A DNA stretch of 64,000 nt from Photobacterium swingsii (lineage in GTDB: Bacteria > Pseudomonadota > Gammaproteobacteria > Enterobacterales > Vibrionaceae): NCBI RefSeq assembly GCF_024346715.1, contig NZ_AP024853.1, positions 1,674,001 to 1,738,000 on the forward strand, in the 5' to 3' direction. Numbering within the stretch: position 1 is the first letter of the stretch; each line of letters begins with the position of its first letter. Below the pieces are notes generated by a model that saw only the letters and a list, made by a program, of their open reading frames with translations, was not told the origin of the DNA and did not search any database. Shown one piece after another: positions 24,572 through 33,677 of the stretch. Made by a program: the position numbers and the translations under genes.

Positions 24572-25486
24572 TTAGGCCTTGGCATTGATAGCATCACGAG
24601 TAAAACCACGGTGTTGGGCAAGTAATTGGCTCGCTTCATCCGCATTGCTGTTGGTTAGTATCATCACAATGGCTGTTTTGCAGTGACCTTCGCAGGCATG
24701 CAGTGCTATTTCTGCCTGTTCACGCGTACAGTCTGTCGCTTCAATCACAATACGTTTTTGGCGTTCAACTAATTTGGCATTAGTCGCCTCTACATCGACC
24801 ATCAGGTTACCGTAGACTTTGCCCGAGCGGATCATGGCACCCGTCGTGAGCATATTTAACACCAGCTTTTGTGCTGTTCCTGCTTTCATGCGTGAAGATC
24901 CTGTCACCACTTCTGGCCCTACAACAGGGGTTATACTCACATCAGCCAGCTCAGTCATTGGGCTATGCGGGTTACAACTGATGCAGGCCGTCGTCGCACC
25001 AATTTCTTTTGCGTACGTCATGGCACCCAGTACATATGGCGTGCGTCCACTTGCTGCTATCCCGACTAATACGTCTTTGTCGGTGAAGTTTAATGCTGTT
25101 AAATCACTCTTACCGAGCACTTGATTGTCTTCGGCATTTTCAACGGCACGAAGGATCGCGGTATGCCCCCCCGCAATAAGACCAACCACCTGTTCGGCTT
25201 TGGTACCAAAGGTAGGTGGACACTCACTTGCATCTAAAATACCCAGACGGCCAGAGGTGCCCGCACCAGTATAGATCAAGCGCCCACCTTGCTGGAAAGC
25301 GGCAGCAACCGCATCAACGACTTGCGCTATTTCAGGCAATACTTGTTCAACAGCAATGGCGACTTTTTTGTCTTCATTATTGATCACAGCCAGCATATCG
25401 AGGGTGGATAAAGTATCGATATCTTGGCTGGCAGGGTTGCGACTTTCAGTCACCATGCGGGTTAAATCTATCTTCACGGTAGTCAC
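24572..25486 (-). CDS. murQ: N-acetylmuramic acid 6-phosphate etherase
   Basis: 304 residues. It starts at GTG (minus strand, 25486). It removes the lactyl side chain from MurNAc-6-phosphate to give GlcNAc-6-phosphate in peptidoglycan recycling. The SIS fold is visible as YTGAGTSGRLGILDASECPP, with further conserved stretches GLIAGGHTAILRAVENAED and TGSSRMKAGTAQK, and a C-terminal UBA-like helical tail. The length matches the family. No MurNAc PTS transporter (murP) or anmK lies beside it, so it is separated from its usual partners here. Confidence 0.95.
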   Translation of the reverse strand: MTTVKIDLTRMVTESRNPASQDIDTLSTLDMLAVINNEDKKVAIAVEQVLPEIAQVVDAVAAAFQQGGRLIYTGAGTSGRLGILDASECPPTFGTKAEQVVGLIAGGHTAILRAVENAEDNQVLGKSDLTALNFTDKDVLVGIAASGRTPYVLGAMTYAKEIGATTACISCNPHSPMTELADVSITPVVGPEVVTGSSRMKAGTAQKLVLNMLTTGAMIRSGKVYGNLMVDVEATNAKLVERQKRIVIEATDCTREQAEIALHACEGHCKTAIVMILTNSNADEASQLLAQHRGFTRDAINAKA

Positions 25487-25724
25487 TCTGAATGATTTTT
25501 TATAAGCATATCATGGTTAAGGTAAACCGTAGGGCTATGACGTGTCTCTCGTCACAGGAATTGCATGTGAACAGATTGAAAACACGTGTTTTTCTATAGT
25601 CGCTGTAGCCTTCCTGTTAGTATGAAAATACCCTGTTTGACACCATACTTCGTCAGTTTGCATCGAAAAAGGTGGGAGTTATAGCCTGTATTATCTATGC
25701 GAGCGTGAAGATAAGGACATTAGT

Positions 25725-26492
25725 ATGCGCAAATTAGTACCAGCTTTGCTTCTTGTTTTGTCATTTTTGGCTTCCTCATTGGTTGTCAGTTCGGCATGGG
25801 CGCAGAGTGCCGCTGATATCGTCACCTTATCCGATCGGCAGATGCGGGGGGATTCAAGTTATTCCGAAATGACGATGAAGATTATTCGCCCCGACTGGAC
25901 GCGTAGTATGAGCATGAAAAGTTGGACCAAAGGCCAAGACTTATCTCTGGTATTGGTAACGGCGCCCGCAAAAGATAAAGGCAGTGCCTCCCTGAAGCGT
26001 CAGCGTGAAATGTGGAACTGGCTACCAAGTATCGAGCGTGTGATCAAAATTGCGCCTTCTATGTTAGGGCAATCTTGGATGGGCTCAGACTTCACAAATG
26101 ACGATTTGATTAACCAATCTTCGATTGTGGTTGATTACGATCACCAGATGGTTAAAGAAGACATTGTCGATGGGGTTAAAGCCTGGGTAATTGATGCCGT
26201 GGCGAAACCCGATGCGCCTGTCGTGTGGAGCAAGGTGCGATTATGGATTTCTCAATCTACTTACTTACAGCGCAAGGTTGAGTTTTATGACGAGTTTGAT
26301 GAGCTAGTCAACACCATGGCAACTTTTGATGTCAAAACAATGGGTGAGCGCCAAATTGCGACTCGCATGGAAATGGTGCCTGCCGATAAGCCTGGCAATA
26401 AAACCGAGATGATCACCCACCAAGCCCAGTTTAATTTTGCCATTAAGGATGACTTTTTCTCACAGAGCCAAATGAAGGCTTTGCGCGATTAA
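25725..26492 (+). CDS. LolA-like periplasmic outer-membrane lipoprotein-sorting protein
   Basis: 255 residues with a signal peptide ending SSAWA-QSA (about residue 26). The mature protein has the LolA-like fold signature of the outer-membrane lipoprotein-sorting family: SYSEMTMKIIRPDWTRSMSM, KRQREMWNWLPSIERVIKI, and LGQSWMGSDFTNDDL. It probably shields a lipid or lipidated cargo in the periplasm. It is the first gene of a five-gene unit with two FtsX-type permeases, a LolD-type ATPase and an outer-membrane barrel, spaced or overlapped as one operon. It is not the housekeeping LolA, being longer and of a different subfamily. Confidence 0.85.
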   Translation: MRKLVPALLLVLSFLASSLVVSSAWAQSAADIVTLSDRQMRGDSSYSEMTMKIIRPDWTRSMSMKSWTKGQDLSLVLVTAPAKDKGSASLKRQREMWNWLPSIERVIKIAPSMLGQSWMGSDFTNDDLINQSSIVVDYDHQMVKEDIVDGVKAWVIDAVAKPDAPVVWSKVRLWISQSTYLQRKVEFYDEFDELVNTMATFDVKTMGERQIATRMEMVPADKPGNKTEMITHQAQFNFAIKDDFFSQSQMKALRD

Positions 26493-26561
26493 TTGTGCTT
26501 TTGAAGCATGCGTGAATGGGGCTACGAATTACGCCTCAGGGACAGTTAGTAGAGGGTAGCG

Positions 26562-27824
26562 ATGCTAGTTAAACTTGCTTGGCGTAATTTATGGCGACAA
26601 AAGCGGCGCACTGTGCTGACGGCCTCTGCGTTAGCTTTAGCATTATTTTTGTCGTTACTGATGCGTGGATTTCAAGAAGGCAGTTACGCCAATAATATTG
26701 ATAATGCTGCGCGATTTTATACTGGATTGATCCAGCTTCAAAACAGTGATTATGTTGAAAGCCAAAGCATTGATGACTTGTTGCCAGCATCTGCTACTTT
26801 TATTCAACCAGCCAAGCAACACGCTAATATCAGTCAGATTTTACCGCGCATCGAGTCCTTTGCGCTATCTGCATCAGGTGATAAATCGAAAGGTGTGATG
26901 GTACTTGGTGTACTGCCAGAGCAAGAAGATGCTTATTCGGGCATTGCCAGTAAATTAAGCCAAGGTGAATTTCTTACTCAAGTCGATGATCAAGTACTCA
27001 TTGGTGAAGGATTAGCGCGTTATTACAATATTACTGTCGGTGATGAAATCGTGCTTTATGGGCAAGGTTACCAAGGGCAGACGGCTGCGGGCCTGTACCG
27101 TATTAAAGGCATTTTACATTTCCCCGTTTCGCAACTTGATAACCAACTCGTATACATGCCATTAGCACAGGCTCAAGTGCTATACAGCACAGGCGAACAG
27201 GTTACATCTTGGGTGTTACATACTAAAGAGCTCGCTGGACTGCCCCAAACAGAACAAGATTTGCAACTGGCTTATGACGTGATGACATCGCAAGCTTCTG
27301 GTGGTCGTCCTCTGGATGTTGTCGTTCGGGATTGGCAAGATTTATCGCCTGAAATGGCGCAACAGATATTGCTTGATCGGGCAGGTGGCTTGTTTTTGAT
27401 GTACATCTTGTACGGTGTGGTTGGTTTTGGCTTATTTGCGACATTGATGATGATGACATTGGAGCGTCAGCGCGAATTTGGCGTGATGTTGGCTACAGGT
27501 ATGCTCCGCAGCCGACTTTTACAACTTATCAGCATTGAGTCGCTTTTGATCGGCTTACTCGGGATTGCGCTTGGTGTTCTTACTGCGTTACCCATTTTAT
27601 TGTGGTTCAGTGCATTCCCTATCGAGCTAACAGGCGAGACAGGTAAGATGATGTTGGAAATGGGCTATGAACCCATTATTCCCGTGCTGATCAATAGCGC
27701 GTTATTTCTCGATCAAATTCAAATCGTGCTGATTTTGTTAGTGCTGTGTTTGCTATATCCCATGTGGCGAACTTACCGCCTTTGCTTGGTTGATGCATTA
27801 AAAGGAGGCGCTCATGGTCATTGA
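26562..27824 (+). CDS. FtsX/LolE-type ABC transporter permease 1
   Basis: 420 residues. It starts LAWRNLWRQKRRTVLTASAL, the typical MacB/LolCE N-terminus. One TM lies near 18-38, then a periplasmic domain of about 240 residues, then three TM segments in the C-terminal FtsX domain (LMYILYGVVGFGLFATLMMM, then ERQREFGVMLATGM). The periplasmic domain should receive cargo from, or hand it to, the LolA-like protein. It overlaps the second permease by 11 bp. It is likely to form a heterodimer with that protein, powered by the downstream ATPase. Confidence 0.9.
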   Translation: MLVKLAWRNLWRQKRRTVLTASALALALFLSLLMRGFQEGSYANNIDNAARFYTGLIQLQNSDYVESQSIDDLLPASATFIQPAKQHANISQILPRIESFALSASGDKSKGVMVLGVLPEQEDAYSGIASKLSQGEFLTQVDDQVLIGEGLARYYNITVGDEIVLYGQGYQGQTAAGLYRIKGILHFPVSQLDNQLVYMPLAQAQVLYSTGEQVTSWVLHTKELAGLPQTEQDLQLAYDVMTSQASGGRPLDVVVRDWQDLSPEMAQQILLDRAGGLFLMYILYGVVGFGLFATLMMMTLERQREFGVMLATGMLRSRLLQLISIESLLIGLLGIALGVLTALPILLWFSAFPIELTGETGKMMLEMGYEPIIPVLINSALFLDQIQIVLILLVLCLLYPMWRTYRLCLVDALKGGAHGH

Positions 27825-29046
27825 TGTTTGGCTAATTAAGCTGGCATGGCGCAATTTATGGCGTAACAAACTCCGCACTAGCATCATGATAGGTGCGATG
27901 GTGTTTGGTTTAATGGGTGTGGCTAGCATGATGGGCTTCATGACTGCCTTGCTCGATAATATGATCACCAATGCGATTGCATGGCAAACCAGTCATCTAC
28001 AAATACATAATACTCGGTATATTCAAAATCCTGACATTCAAGCCACGATTGTGGACGCTGACAATATAGAGCTTGAGCTGCAAAACAACCTCGCGATACA
28101 AGCATGGTTGAGCCGGTTATTGGCAGATGGGATGATTGCATCGGCGCGCAGTACCCGAGGTGTCAGGATTAACGGTATCGACCTTGATTCAGAAGCTAAA
28201 CTGACTCCAATCGCGTCTCACATTATTGAGGGTGAATGGTTAACCGAACAGGGGCGTCATCCTGTGTTGGTGTCTGTTAAAACGGCAGAGCGCTTAAAAT
28301 TACGAGTGGGCTCGAAAGTGGTACTGACATTTACTGACGGAGAAGGGGAAGTTACAGGGGCGGCGTTTCGCGTAAAAGGGTTATTCAAAACACCCTCGAC
28401 CAGCTTCGATGACGGTAATGTCTATGTTCGAAAAGCCGATTTAGCCACATTGAGTGGCATTGAAGGTATCCATGAAATTGCGATTAAGTTGAATGATGAT
28501 GAACAATTGTCGTCTGTACGCAAACAGCTATCGGCAACGATGTCAGCGGAAAATACCGTGCGCGACTGGCAACAAATACAGCCGATGTTGGCATCTGTTA
28601 TGGCATCATTTGGGGTCAGCAACTTCATTATGTTAATGATTTTTGTGGTGGCGATGGGCTTTGGTATCGTGAATATCATGCTGATGTCTGTATTTGAGCG
28701 AACCCGTGAATTTGGTGTATTGATGGCTGTGGGGATGGCGAAGTCCAAGATTTTTGTTTTGATCATGTTTGAATCCGTATTACTTGGCATCGCGGGGGTA
28801 GTGTTGGGCGTGTGCGCGAGTATGTTACTGATGCTCATCCTGCAAACAACGGGCTTGCCGTTGGGCGGACTAGCGGATGGATTAGGTGCATTTGGCGTCG
28901 ATACCCTGTTGTACCCAAGTTTAAGTGCTCAAGATTATCAACTAATGGTGGTTACTGTGGTGATTACCAGCTTATTCGCGGCGATTTATCCGGCTCGGCA
29001 AATATTGAAGCAGCGTCCTGTTGATGCAATGGCGGAGAAACACTGA
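27814..29046 (+). CDS. FtsX/LolC-type ABC transporter permease 2
   Basis: 410 residues, paralog of the preceding permease: IKLAWRNLWRNKLRTSIMIG, a periplasmic domain, then the FtsX core (MIFVVAMGFGIVNIMLMSVF, ERTREFGVLMAVGMAKSKI). Start ATG 27814 has an excellent AAGGAGG (27802-27808) and overlaps the previous gene by 11 bp, so translation is coupled. With the ATPase three bases downstream, it forms a mechanotransmission-type ABC unit. Confidence 0.92.
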   Translation: MVIDVWLIKLAWRNLWRNKLRTSIMIGAMVFGLMGVASMMGFMTALLDNMITNAIAWQTSHLQIHNTRYIQNPDIQATIVDADNIELELQNNLAIQAWLSRLLADGMIASARSTRGVRINGIDLDSEAKLTPIASHIIEGEWLTEQGRHPVLVSVKTAERLKLRVGSKVVLTFTDGEGEVTGAAFRVKGLFKTPSTSFDDGNVYVRKADLATLSGIEGIHEIAIKLNDDEQLSSVRKQLSATMSAENTVRDWQQIQPMLASVMASFGVSNFIMLMIFVVAMGFGIVNIMLMSVFERTREFGVLMAVGMAKSKIFVLIMFESVLLGIAGVVLGVCASMLLMLILQTTGLPLGGLADGLGAFGVDTLLYPSLSAQDYQLMVVTVVITSLFAAIYPARQILKQRPVDAMAEKH

Positions 29047-29048
29047 TC

Positions 29049-29762
29049 ATGACAATTCATACTCAACAACTTTGTAAAATTTATAATCAAGATACAGACT
29101 TTCCTGTTCATGCCGTGCACCAGCTGGATTTAACGATTGAGCAAGGTGAGTTTGTTGCCGTGATGGGGCCATCTGGTTCGGGCAAAACCACCTTATTGAA
29201 TATGCTTGGTGGGATAGATACGCCCAGTTCAGGCACTGTGGATATTGATGGTTGTAATATTTGCAACCTTGATGAGAAAGCCTTGATTGCTTTTCGTCGG
29301 GATCACATTGGGTTTATCTTCCAAGATTACAGCTTGTTACCTGTGTTAACTGCGCTTGAAAATGTTGAGTTTGTGATGCAGTTGCAAGGGCATAATGAAC
29401 AAGAATGCCGTCAACGCGCCACGGAATTATTGACCCAAGTAGGACTAGCGGACCAACTCCACAAGGTGCCATCTAAACTGTCAGGCGGACAGCAACAGCG
29501 TGTTGCGGTTGCCCGTGCGTTAGCGCCGCGCCCGCGTTTTGTGATGGCTGATGAGCCAACAGCCAATCTTGATGCCAAGAGCACCGCCGAGCTACTTGAT
29601 ATTATGTTGCACTTGAATGAACAAGAAGGGACGACCTTTATTTTCTCAACGCACGATCCCCGTGTGATCAAGCGTGCGCGGCGTGTGATTGTGTTTGAAG
29701 ATGGCCAGTTGAAACAAGACAAGCTGCAACAGGAAAATACACAAGAGGATGTGGCCAAGTGA
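29049..29762 (+). CDS. LolD/MacB-type ABC transporter ATP-binding protein
   Basis: 237 residues. Walker A GPSGSGKTTLL, Q-loop FIFQDYSLLPVLTALENVEF, signature LSGGQQQRVAVARAL, Walker B FVMADEPTANLD, H-loop STHDP. It belongs to the LolD/MacB/FtsE subfamily that powers FtsX-type permeases. It starts three bases after the permease stop and ends overlapping the GTG start of the barrel gene. Confidence 0.95.
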   Translation: MTIHTQQLCKIYNQDTDFPVHAVHQLDLTIEQGEFVAVMGPSGSGKTTLLNMLGGIDTPSSGTVDIDGCNICNLDEKALIAFRRDHIGFIFQDYSLLPVLTALENVEFVMQLQGHNEQECRQRATELLTQVGLADQLHKVPSKLSGGQQQRVAVARALAPRPRFVMADEPTANLDAKSTAELLDIMLHLNEQEGTTFIFSTHDPRVIKRARRVIVFEDGQLKQDKLQQENTQEDVAK

Positions 29763-30931
29763 AAACGCAGGGGATGTTAGCCATTGTCGCTATGCTGTCA
29801 TTGCCTGCTGTTGGGCAAATACCGGGCTTAGCCCCAGAAAAAAGCTGGGACTTAGGCGGTTATGTAAAATACATGGCCACAGCGACAATACCCGATGAAG
29901 CATCCAATAGCCTTGATCATTTAATTCACCACCGGCTCAATTATGAATACCGCTTTAACGATAAGCTGCGTTTTAATCTAGGTATGCGTAATCGTTTATT
30001 GTTTGGTGATTCCGCTGAGCTCGCTGGATATGGCGATTTGATTGGTTATGATCCTGGTTATATGGATCTCTCGAAAAACTGGTTAGATAAAATGGGCGTT
30101 GTCGGTAATAGTCAGTTTGATCGTTTATATCTTGATTGGCGTCGAAATGATTGGCAATTTCGCGGTGGTCGCTTTCGTATAAATTGGGGAATGGCGACCC
30201 TATGGAACCCCAATGACTTATTTAATTCCTATTCGATTTATGATTTTGACTATGAAGAAAGACCGGGCTCTGATGCTATCTTTGTCAGTAAAAAACTCGG
30301 CTATGCCAGTTCGGTCGACCTTGTTTATAGCCCAAATAATGACAGCGAATTAACGAGTTATGCAGGACGTTACTTGTTTAATTATCAAGGTTGGGATGCA
30401 CAACTGCTGGTGGGTAAATCGGGGTTAGATCAGGTAATAGGAGGCGGTTTTGCTGGCGATATCAAAGGCGCAGGTTTACGGGGTGAACTGAGCTGGTTCG
30501 ATCCGACTCAAGATGAGTGGCAAGGTGCAGAGCTTGCCACTGCGGTTGTTGGGAGCCTTGAAATGGACTACAGTTTTGGTGGGCAGCGAAACTGGATGGG
30601 GCGTACTGCCATGCTCTATATATCAAACCCACAAGAGCCAACTAACGCCATTGCTTTCTTAAATTTGCCGCTAACCGCAAGAACACTGAGCTTTACCGAA
30701 TTTACTTGGTATGGCGATGTTAGTTTTGATATATCAGCTCTGAGTCGCGTAACCCTTTCTAGTACCTATTATCAAGATGGTTCTTATTTTATTGGCGCAT
30801 CGAATAGTTATTCTTTGGCAGATGATTGGCAATTAATGACAGTGTTGCAACGTTTTGATGGCACAGGGCATAGCTTATTTGGTAAATCCGCCAGCACCTT
30901 ATTGTTTGCCCAGCTAAAGTGGAGTTATTAG
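29759..30931 (+). CDS. Predicted outer-membrane beta-barrel protein of the LolA-like/ABC operon
   Basis: 390 residues. It starts at GTG 29759, overlapping the ATPase stop (GTGA). A signal peptide runs to about residue 19. The rest alternates amphipathic strands rich in Tyr/Trp/Phe and Gly/Asn (DLGGYVKYMATATI, LNYEYRFNDKLRFNLGMRNR, FRGGRFRINWGMATLWNP) and ends with an aromatic residue (LLFAQLKWSY), as expected for a barrel inserted by Bam. It may be the outer-membrane exit or acceptor for the cargo handled by the LolA-like protein. Family not recognised beyond this. Confidence 0.75.
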   Translation: MKTQGMLAIVAMLSLPAVGQIPGLAPEKSWDLGGYVKYMATATIPDEASNSLDHLIHHRLNYEYRFNDKLRFNLGMRNRLLFGDSAELAGYGDLIGYDPGYMDLSKNWLDKMGVVGNSQFDRLYLDWRRNDWQFRGGRFRINWGMATLWNPNDLFNSYSIYDFDYEERPGSDAIFVSKKLGYASSVDLVYSPNNDSELTSYAGRYLFNYQGWDAQLLVGKSGLDQVIGGGFAGDIKGAGLRGELSWFDPTQDEWQGAELATAVVGSLEMDYSFGGQRNWMGRTAMLYISNPQEPTNAIAFLNLPLTARTLSFTEFTWYGDVSFDISALSRVTLSSTYYQDGSYFIGASNSYSLADDWQLMTVLQRFDGTGHSLFGKSASTLLFAQLKWSY

Positions 30932-30968
30932 TCACTCTACACCGTATAAAATTTATATCTATTTGATA

Positions 30969-31008
30969 AAAGCCCGAGCACTGTGATGAAGTGATCGGGC
31001 TTTATTAT
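30969..31008. terminator. Bidirectional terminator after the ABC/barrel operon
   Basis: Arms AAAGCCCGA (30969-30977) and TCGGGCTTT (30995-31003), with a further partly paired loop. It is flanked by T-rich sequence on the plus side and A-rich sequence on the other, serving both convergent genes. Confidence 0.85.
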
Positions 31009-31023
31009 TTGAACAAATAATTG

Positions 31024-31914
31024 TTATGCCGTTGCCAGTTCGACAGGTTTGTTTTTTCGTGGCTTTTTCTGAGCCATAGCTACGCCGCTTAGCACCATGA
31101 TGCCACCCACATAGTGATAGATAGCCAATTGTTCATTTAGGACCACGCTAGCAATGAGTGCCGTCATTACAGGCATGAGGTTCATGAACATCGCAGTACG
31201 ATCTGCACCGAGGCGTTGAATGCCTTGTAACCAACACCAAGGAGCAATCACAGACGCAGGGATTGCGGCATACATGATCAGTGGTAACGACTCTGGCGTG
31301 ATAGTCATGCGTTCGCTACTCAGTAATAATGGAGTTAGCATCATCACTGCAAATAGTCCTTGGCAATATACAGATTGCCAGTTAGACAGGGGCATCTGCC
31401 AACGTTTAAGCAATACACAATATAACGCGTAAACAAAAGCCGCGAGCAGTACCAGCATATCGCCTTTATTGATCCCTTGAGCGATCAATATGCTCAAATC
31501 ACCATGACTAAGCATTAAAATAAGCCCAGAAAGTGACAGTACAGCACCGACAATGGCAAGCGGCGCCAAACGGCTGTTTAATAAAGGTACACTGATGAAC
31601 ATGCTGATCAGCGGTACTAACGACATGATCAAAGCCATATTAGTCGCAGTCGTTGTTTCAGCAGCGAAGTAGCCTAAAGATTGGTTCAATACCATACCAA
31701 GAAAGGCAAGAAAGCATATTTTAGGTAGGTATGGTTTTATCGTTTTACGTGCATTCCATACAGATTTTGCCATAAATGGTGATAACGCAAGCATAGCGAA
31801 GAACCAGCGATAAAAAGAAATTGCGCCAGGATCGATTACGCTAATAGCCATTTTGTTAACGATGGCATTCCCTGCCCAAATCGCTACGGTAATTAAAGGG
31901 AATAAATAGAGCAT
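31024..31914 (-). CDS. EamA/DMT-family transporter
   Basis: 296 residues with ten hydrophobic helices in two EamA repeats. The start LFPLITVAIWAGNAIVNKMA and the mid-protein GDMLVLLAAFVYALYCVLLK are typical of the drug/metabolite transporter superfamily. The C-terminus is basic (AQKKPRKNKPVEL), consistent with a cytoplasmic end. The substrate is unknown; the group includes amino-acid and metabolite exporters. It is monocistronic. Confidence 0.9.
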   Translation of the reverse strand: MLYLFPLITVAIWAGNAIVNKMAISVIDPGAISFYRWFFAMLALSPFMAKSVWNARKTIKPYLPKICFLAFLGMVLNQSLGYFAAETTTATNMALIMSLVPLISMFISVPLLNSRLAPLAIVGAVLSLSGLILMLSHGDLSILIAQGINKGDMLVLLAAFVYALYCVLLKRWQMPLSNWQSVYCQGLFAVMMLTPLLLSSERMTITPESLPLIMYAAIPASVIAPWCWLQGIQRLGADRTAMFMNLMPVMTALIASVVLNEQLAIYHYVGGIMVLSGVAMAQKKPRKNKPVELATA

Positions 31915-32255
31915 TGGCTGCCTCTGTTGAAATAAAGAAGAAATATGTCGCTTGAGAATAGTATTGTGTCACGTCAGCTAAGCTATACATATCTCTAATC
32001 GGACATAACAGGGGCATAGTCAGACATTTGTGTGATTTATATCTTGAATGAGCCTCAGCTTTAATCGTGCCCTGTTTTATTGCGTTTATAACTAACTGAT
32101 AAAAAAGGTTTATATAATTGTTGATGAATTTCTGTTTAATTCTTTCTTAAAAGGAAAGGGTGTCAGCACTGTGAGGACAATCAGCGTGATTTATTGTATT
32201 TGGTAACTTTGGTCTATACTGTGGTCAGACCAGAATGTTGAAAAAGGAGTTTTCA
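31915..32255. promoter_or_regulatory. Intergenic region upstream of the DUF4442 gene
   Basis: About 340 bp between divergent genes. The right end carries a likely promoter: -10 TATACT at 32215-32220 with TTGTAT (32194) or TTATTG (32191) as a weak -35. A FadR-like operator follows. No gene is visible in the rest. Confidence 0.5.
32222..32232 (+). promoter_or_regulatory. FadR-like operator overlapping the predicted transcription start
   Basis: Perfect palindrome TGGTC-A-GACCA, within CTGTGGTCAGACCAGAAT, matching the known core of gamma-proteobacterial FadR sites (TGGTNNGACCA type). It sits just after a TATACT -10 box and 23 bp before the ATG of a fatty-acyl thioesterase-like gene, a position suited to acyl-CoA-relieved repression. 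Confidence 0.6.
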
Positions 32256-32711
32256 ATGCGTAAGAACCTAAAGATCTATCAAAGATTAAGTAAAGTCCCT
32301 TTCGGCCGTCGAATTTTTTCATGGGTAGTTTGTCGAATGGCACCCTATTTTGGTTCGATTAAGCCAACAGTGACAGAACTCAAACCTGGTTATGCGCAAG
32401 TTCAGATTGGCAAGCGTCGCCGTGTGACTAACCACCTTAATACCGTGCATGCTATTGCGATGTGTAATATGGCTGAATTAGCAGGTGGTTTAATGACGGA
32501 TGTTTCTATTTCGGGGAAAAGTCGTTGGATACCAACGGGTATGACAGTGAAATATGTCAAAAAGGCAAAGACAGATCTGACGGCGGTTGCCAATGGCGAG
32601 AATATTGATTGGACGAGTGAAGGCGATAAAATCGTACCTGTCGAGGTCAAAGATACGGAAGGCAATACCGTCTTTACCGCAGAAATCACGATGAATGTCC
32701 GAACAGCCTAA
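32256..32711 (+). CDS. DUF4442 hotdog-fold thioesterase-like protein
   Basis: 151 residues. Start ATG 32256 is chosen because AAGGAG precedes it at about 7 bp; ATG 32235 upstream has no ribosome site and overlaps the operator region. The sequence has the DUF4442/PaaI-like hotdog pattern: VTNHLNTVHAIAMCNMAELAGG is the long central helix region and WIPTGMTVKYVKKAKTDL follows. Such proteins hydrolyse acyl-CoA thioesters. The FadR-like operator in front fits a role in fatty-acid metabolism. Confidence 0.85.
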   Translation: MRKNLKIYQRLSKVPFGRRIFSWVVCRMAPYFGSIKPTVTELKPGYAQVQIGKRRRVTNHLNTVHAIAMCNMAELAGGLMTDVSISGKSRWIPTGMTVKYVKKAKTDLTAVANGENIDWTSEGDKIVPVEVKDTEGNTVFTAEITMNVRTA

Positions 32712-32730
32712 TATCAGCTACAGTACCTTT

Positions 32731-32757
32731 ACCTCTGTGCTAAGGCGCAGAGGTTTA
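32731..32757 (+). terminator. Terminator-like hairpin after the DUF4442 gene
   Basis: Arms ACCTCTGTGC / GCGCAGAGGT with one G-T wobble, loop TAAG, then TTTA. The T-run is short. Confidence 0.65.
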
Positions 32758-32857
32758 TGTCATCGAGTACTAGAGTCTTTTGTAAGGTATTGCACCCTGC
32801 TATGAATGCGATTACTTTAGTTGGGTTATCGCAACTAATCTCACAGCTTCGGTGAAT

Positions 32858-33673
32858 ATGAGTAAAATCTACCAACCTCTTTTCGATGATCACAACCCAC
32901 CGGCACAGATATTTTTTGGTCATGAAGTTTTTCTCTCCAACACTTCTACCTTAAAACACCGTCACTCATGGGGGCAATTGCAGCTGATCAGTGGTGGTAT
33001 ACTTGAACTCAATGCTGAAGGGAAACGATTTTTATCGCCATCACAATACGCGGTTTGGGTGCCTGCTGGCGTTGAACACGAAAGCTATATGCGCCGAAGC
33101 ATGAATTATTGTTCGATGAATATTGTTCATCCTCTGGCTGATGCGTTGCCCCAATACGCCTGCTTGCTTGAAGTTAACCCTATTATGGAAGCCATCATTA
33201 ATGACTTGAAACACCGTTGTGTCACGGTGGCAGAAACAGAGCAAGATAAGCGCCTTATCAGTGTCTTGTTTGATCAAGTGAAGCAAGCAAAAGAACATGA
33301 CCAGTTCCTTCCTATGTCGGATGATAAGCTGCTTAAACCAATATTATTAGAGTTAGAACGCAACCCTACGAGCAGTGTTACACTTGCAGAGTGGGCAACA
33401 AAACGCCATACCACTGAGCGTACATTAGCGCGGCATTGCCAAGATAAGCTAGGGATGAGTTTTACTGAATGGCGTCAGCGTCGTAAATTTGTTTATGCTT
33501 TACATTTATTGCGAAGAGGGATGTCGGTGAAGGAAGCCGCTTTAACCTTGGGTTACCATCAAGCTTCCCCTTTTATTACCTTATTTAAACGTCACGCAAA
33601 TTGTACTCCAGAGCAATACCGTCAGCGGCTTGGCTTAGCACACATAGAGCGATCTAATCTGCCTCGTCATTGA
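32858..33673 (+). CDS. AraC-family transcriptional regulator
   Basis: About 271 residues. ATG 32858 is preferred over GTG 32852. N-terminal cupin-type sensing domain (HRHSWGQLQLISGGILEL, YAVWVPAGVEHESY), then the double helix-turn-helix AraC domain (LAEWATKRHTTERTLARHCQ; SVKEAALTLGYHQASPFITL). This cupin-AraC layout is typical of small-molecule-responsive regulators. There is no partner gene; the VanZ-like gene lies convergent, 4 bp away. Confidence 0.92.
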   Translation: MSKIYQPLFDDHNPPAQIFFGHEVFLSNTSTLKHRHSWGQLQLISGGILELNAEGKRFLSPSQYAVWVPAGVEHESYMRRSMNYCSMNIVHPLADALPQYACLLEVNPIMEAIINDLKHRCVTVAETEQDKRLISVLFDQVKQAKEHDQFLPMSDDKLLKPILLELERNPTSSVTLAEWATKRHTTERTLARHCQDKLGMSFTEWRQRRKFVYALHLLRRGMSVKEAALTLGYHQASPFITLFKRHANCTPEQYRQRLGLAHIERSNLPRH

Positions 33674-33677
33674 TTTC

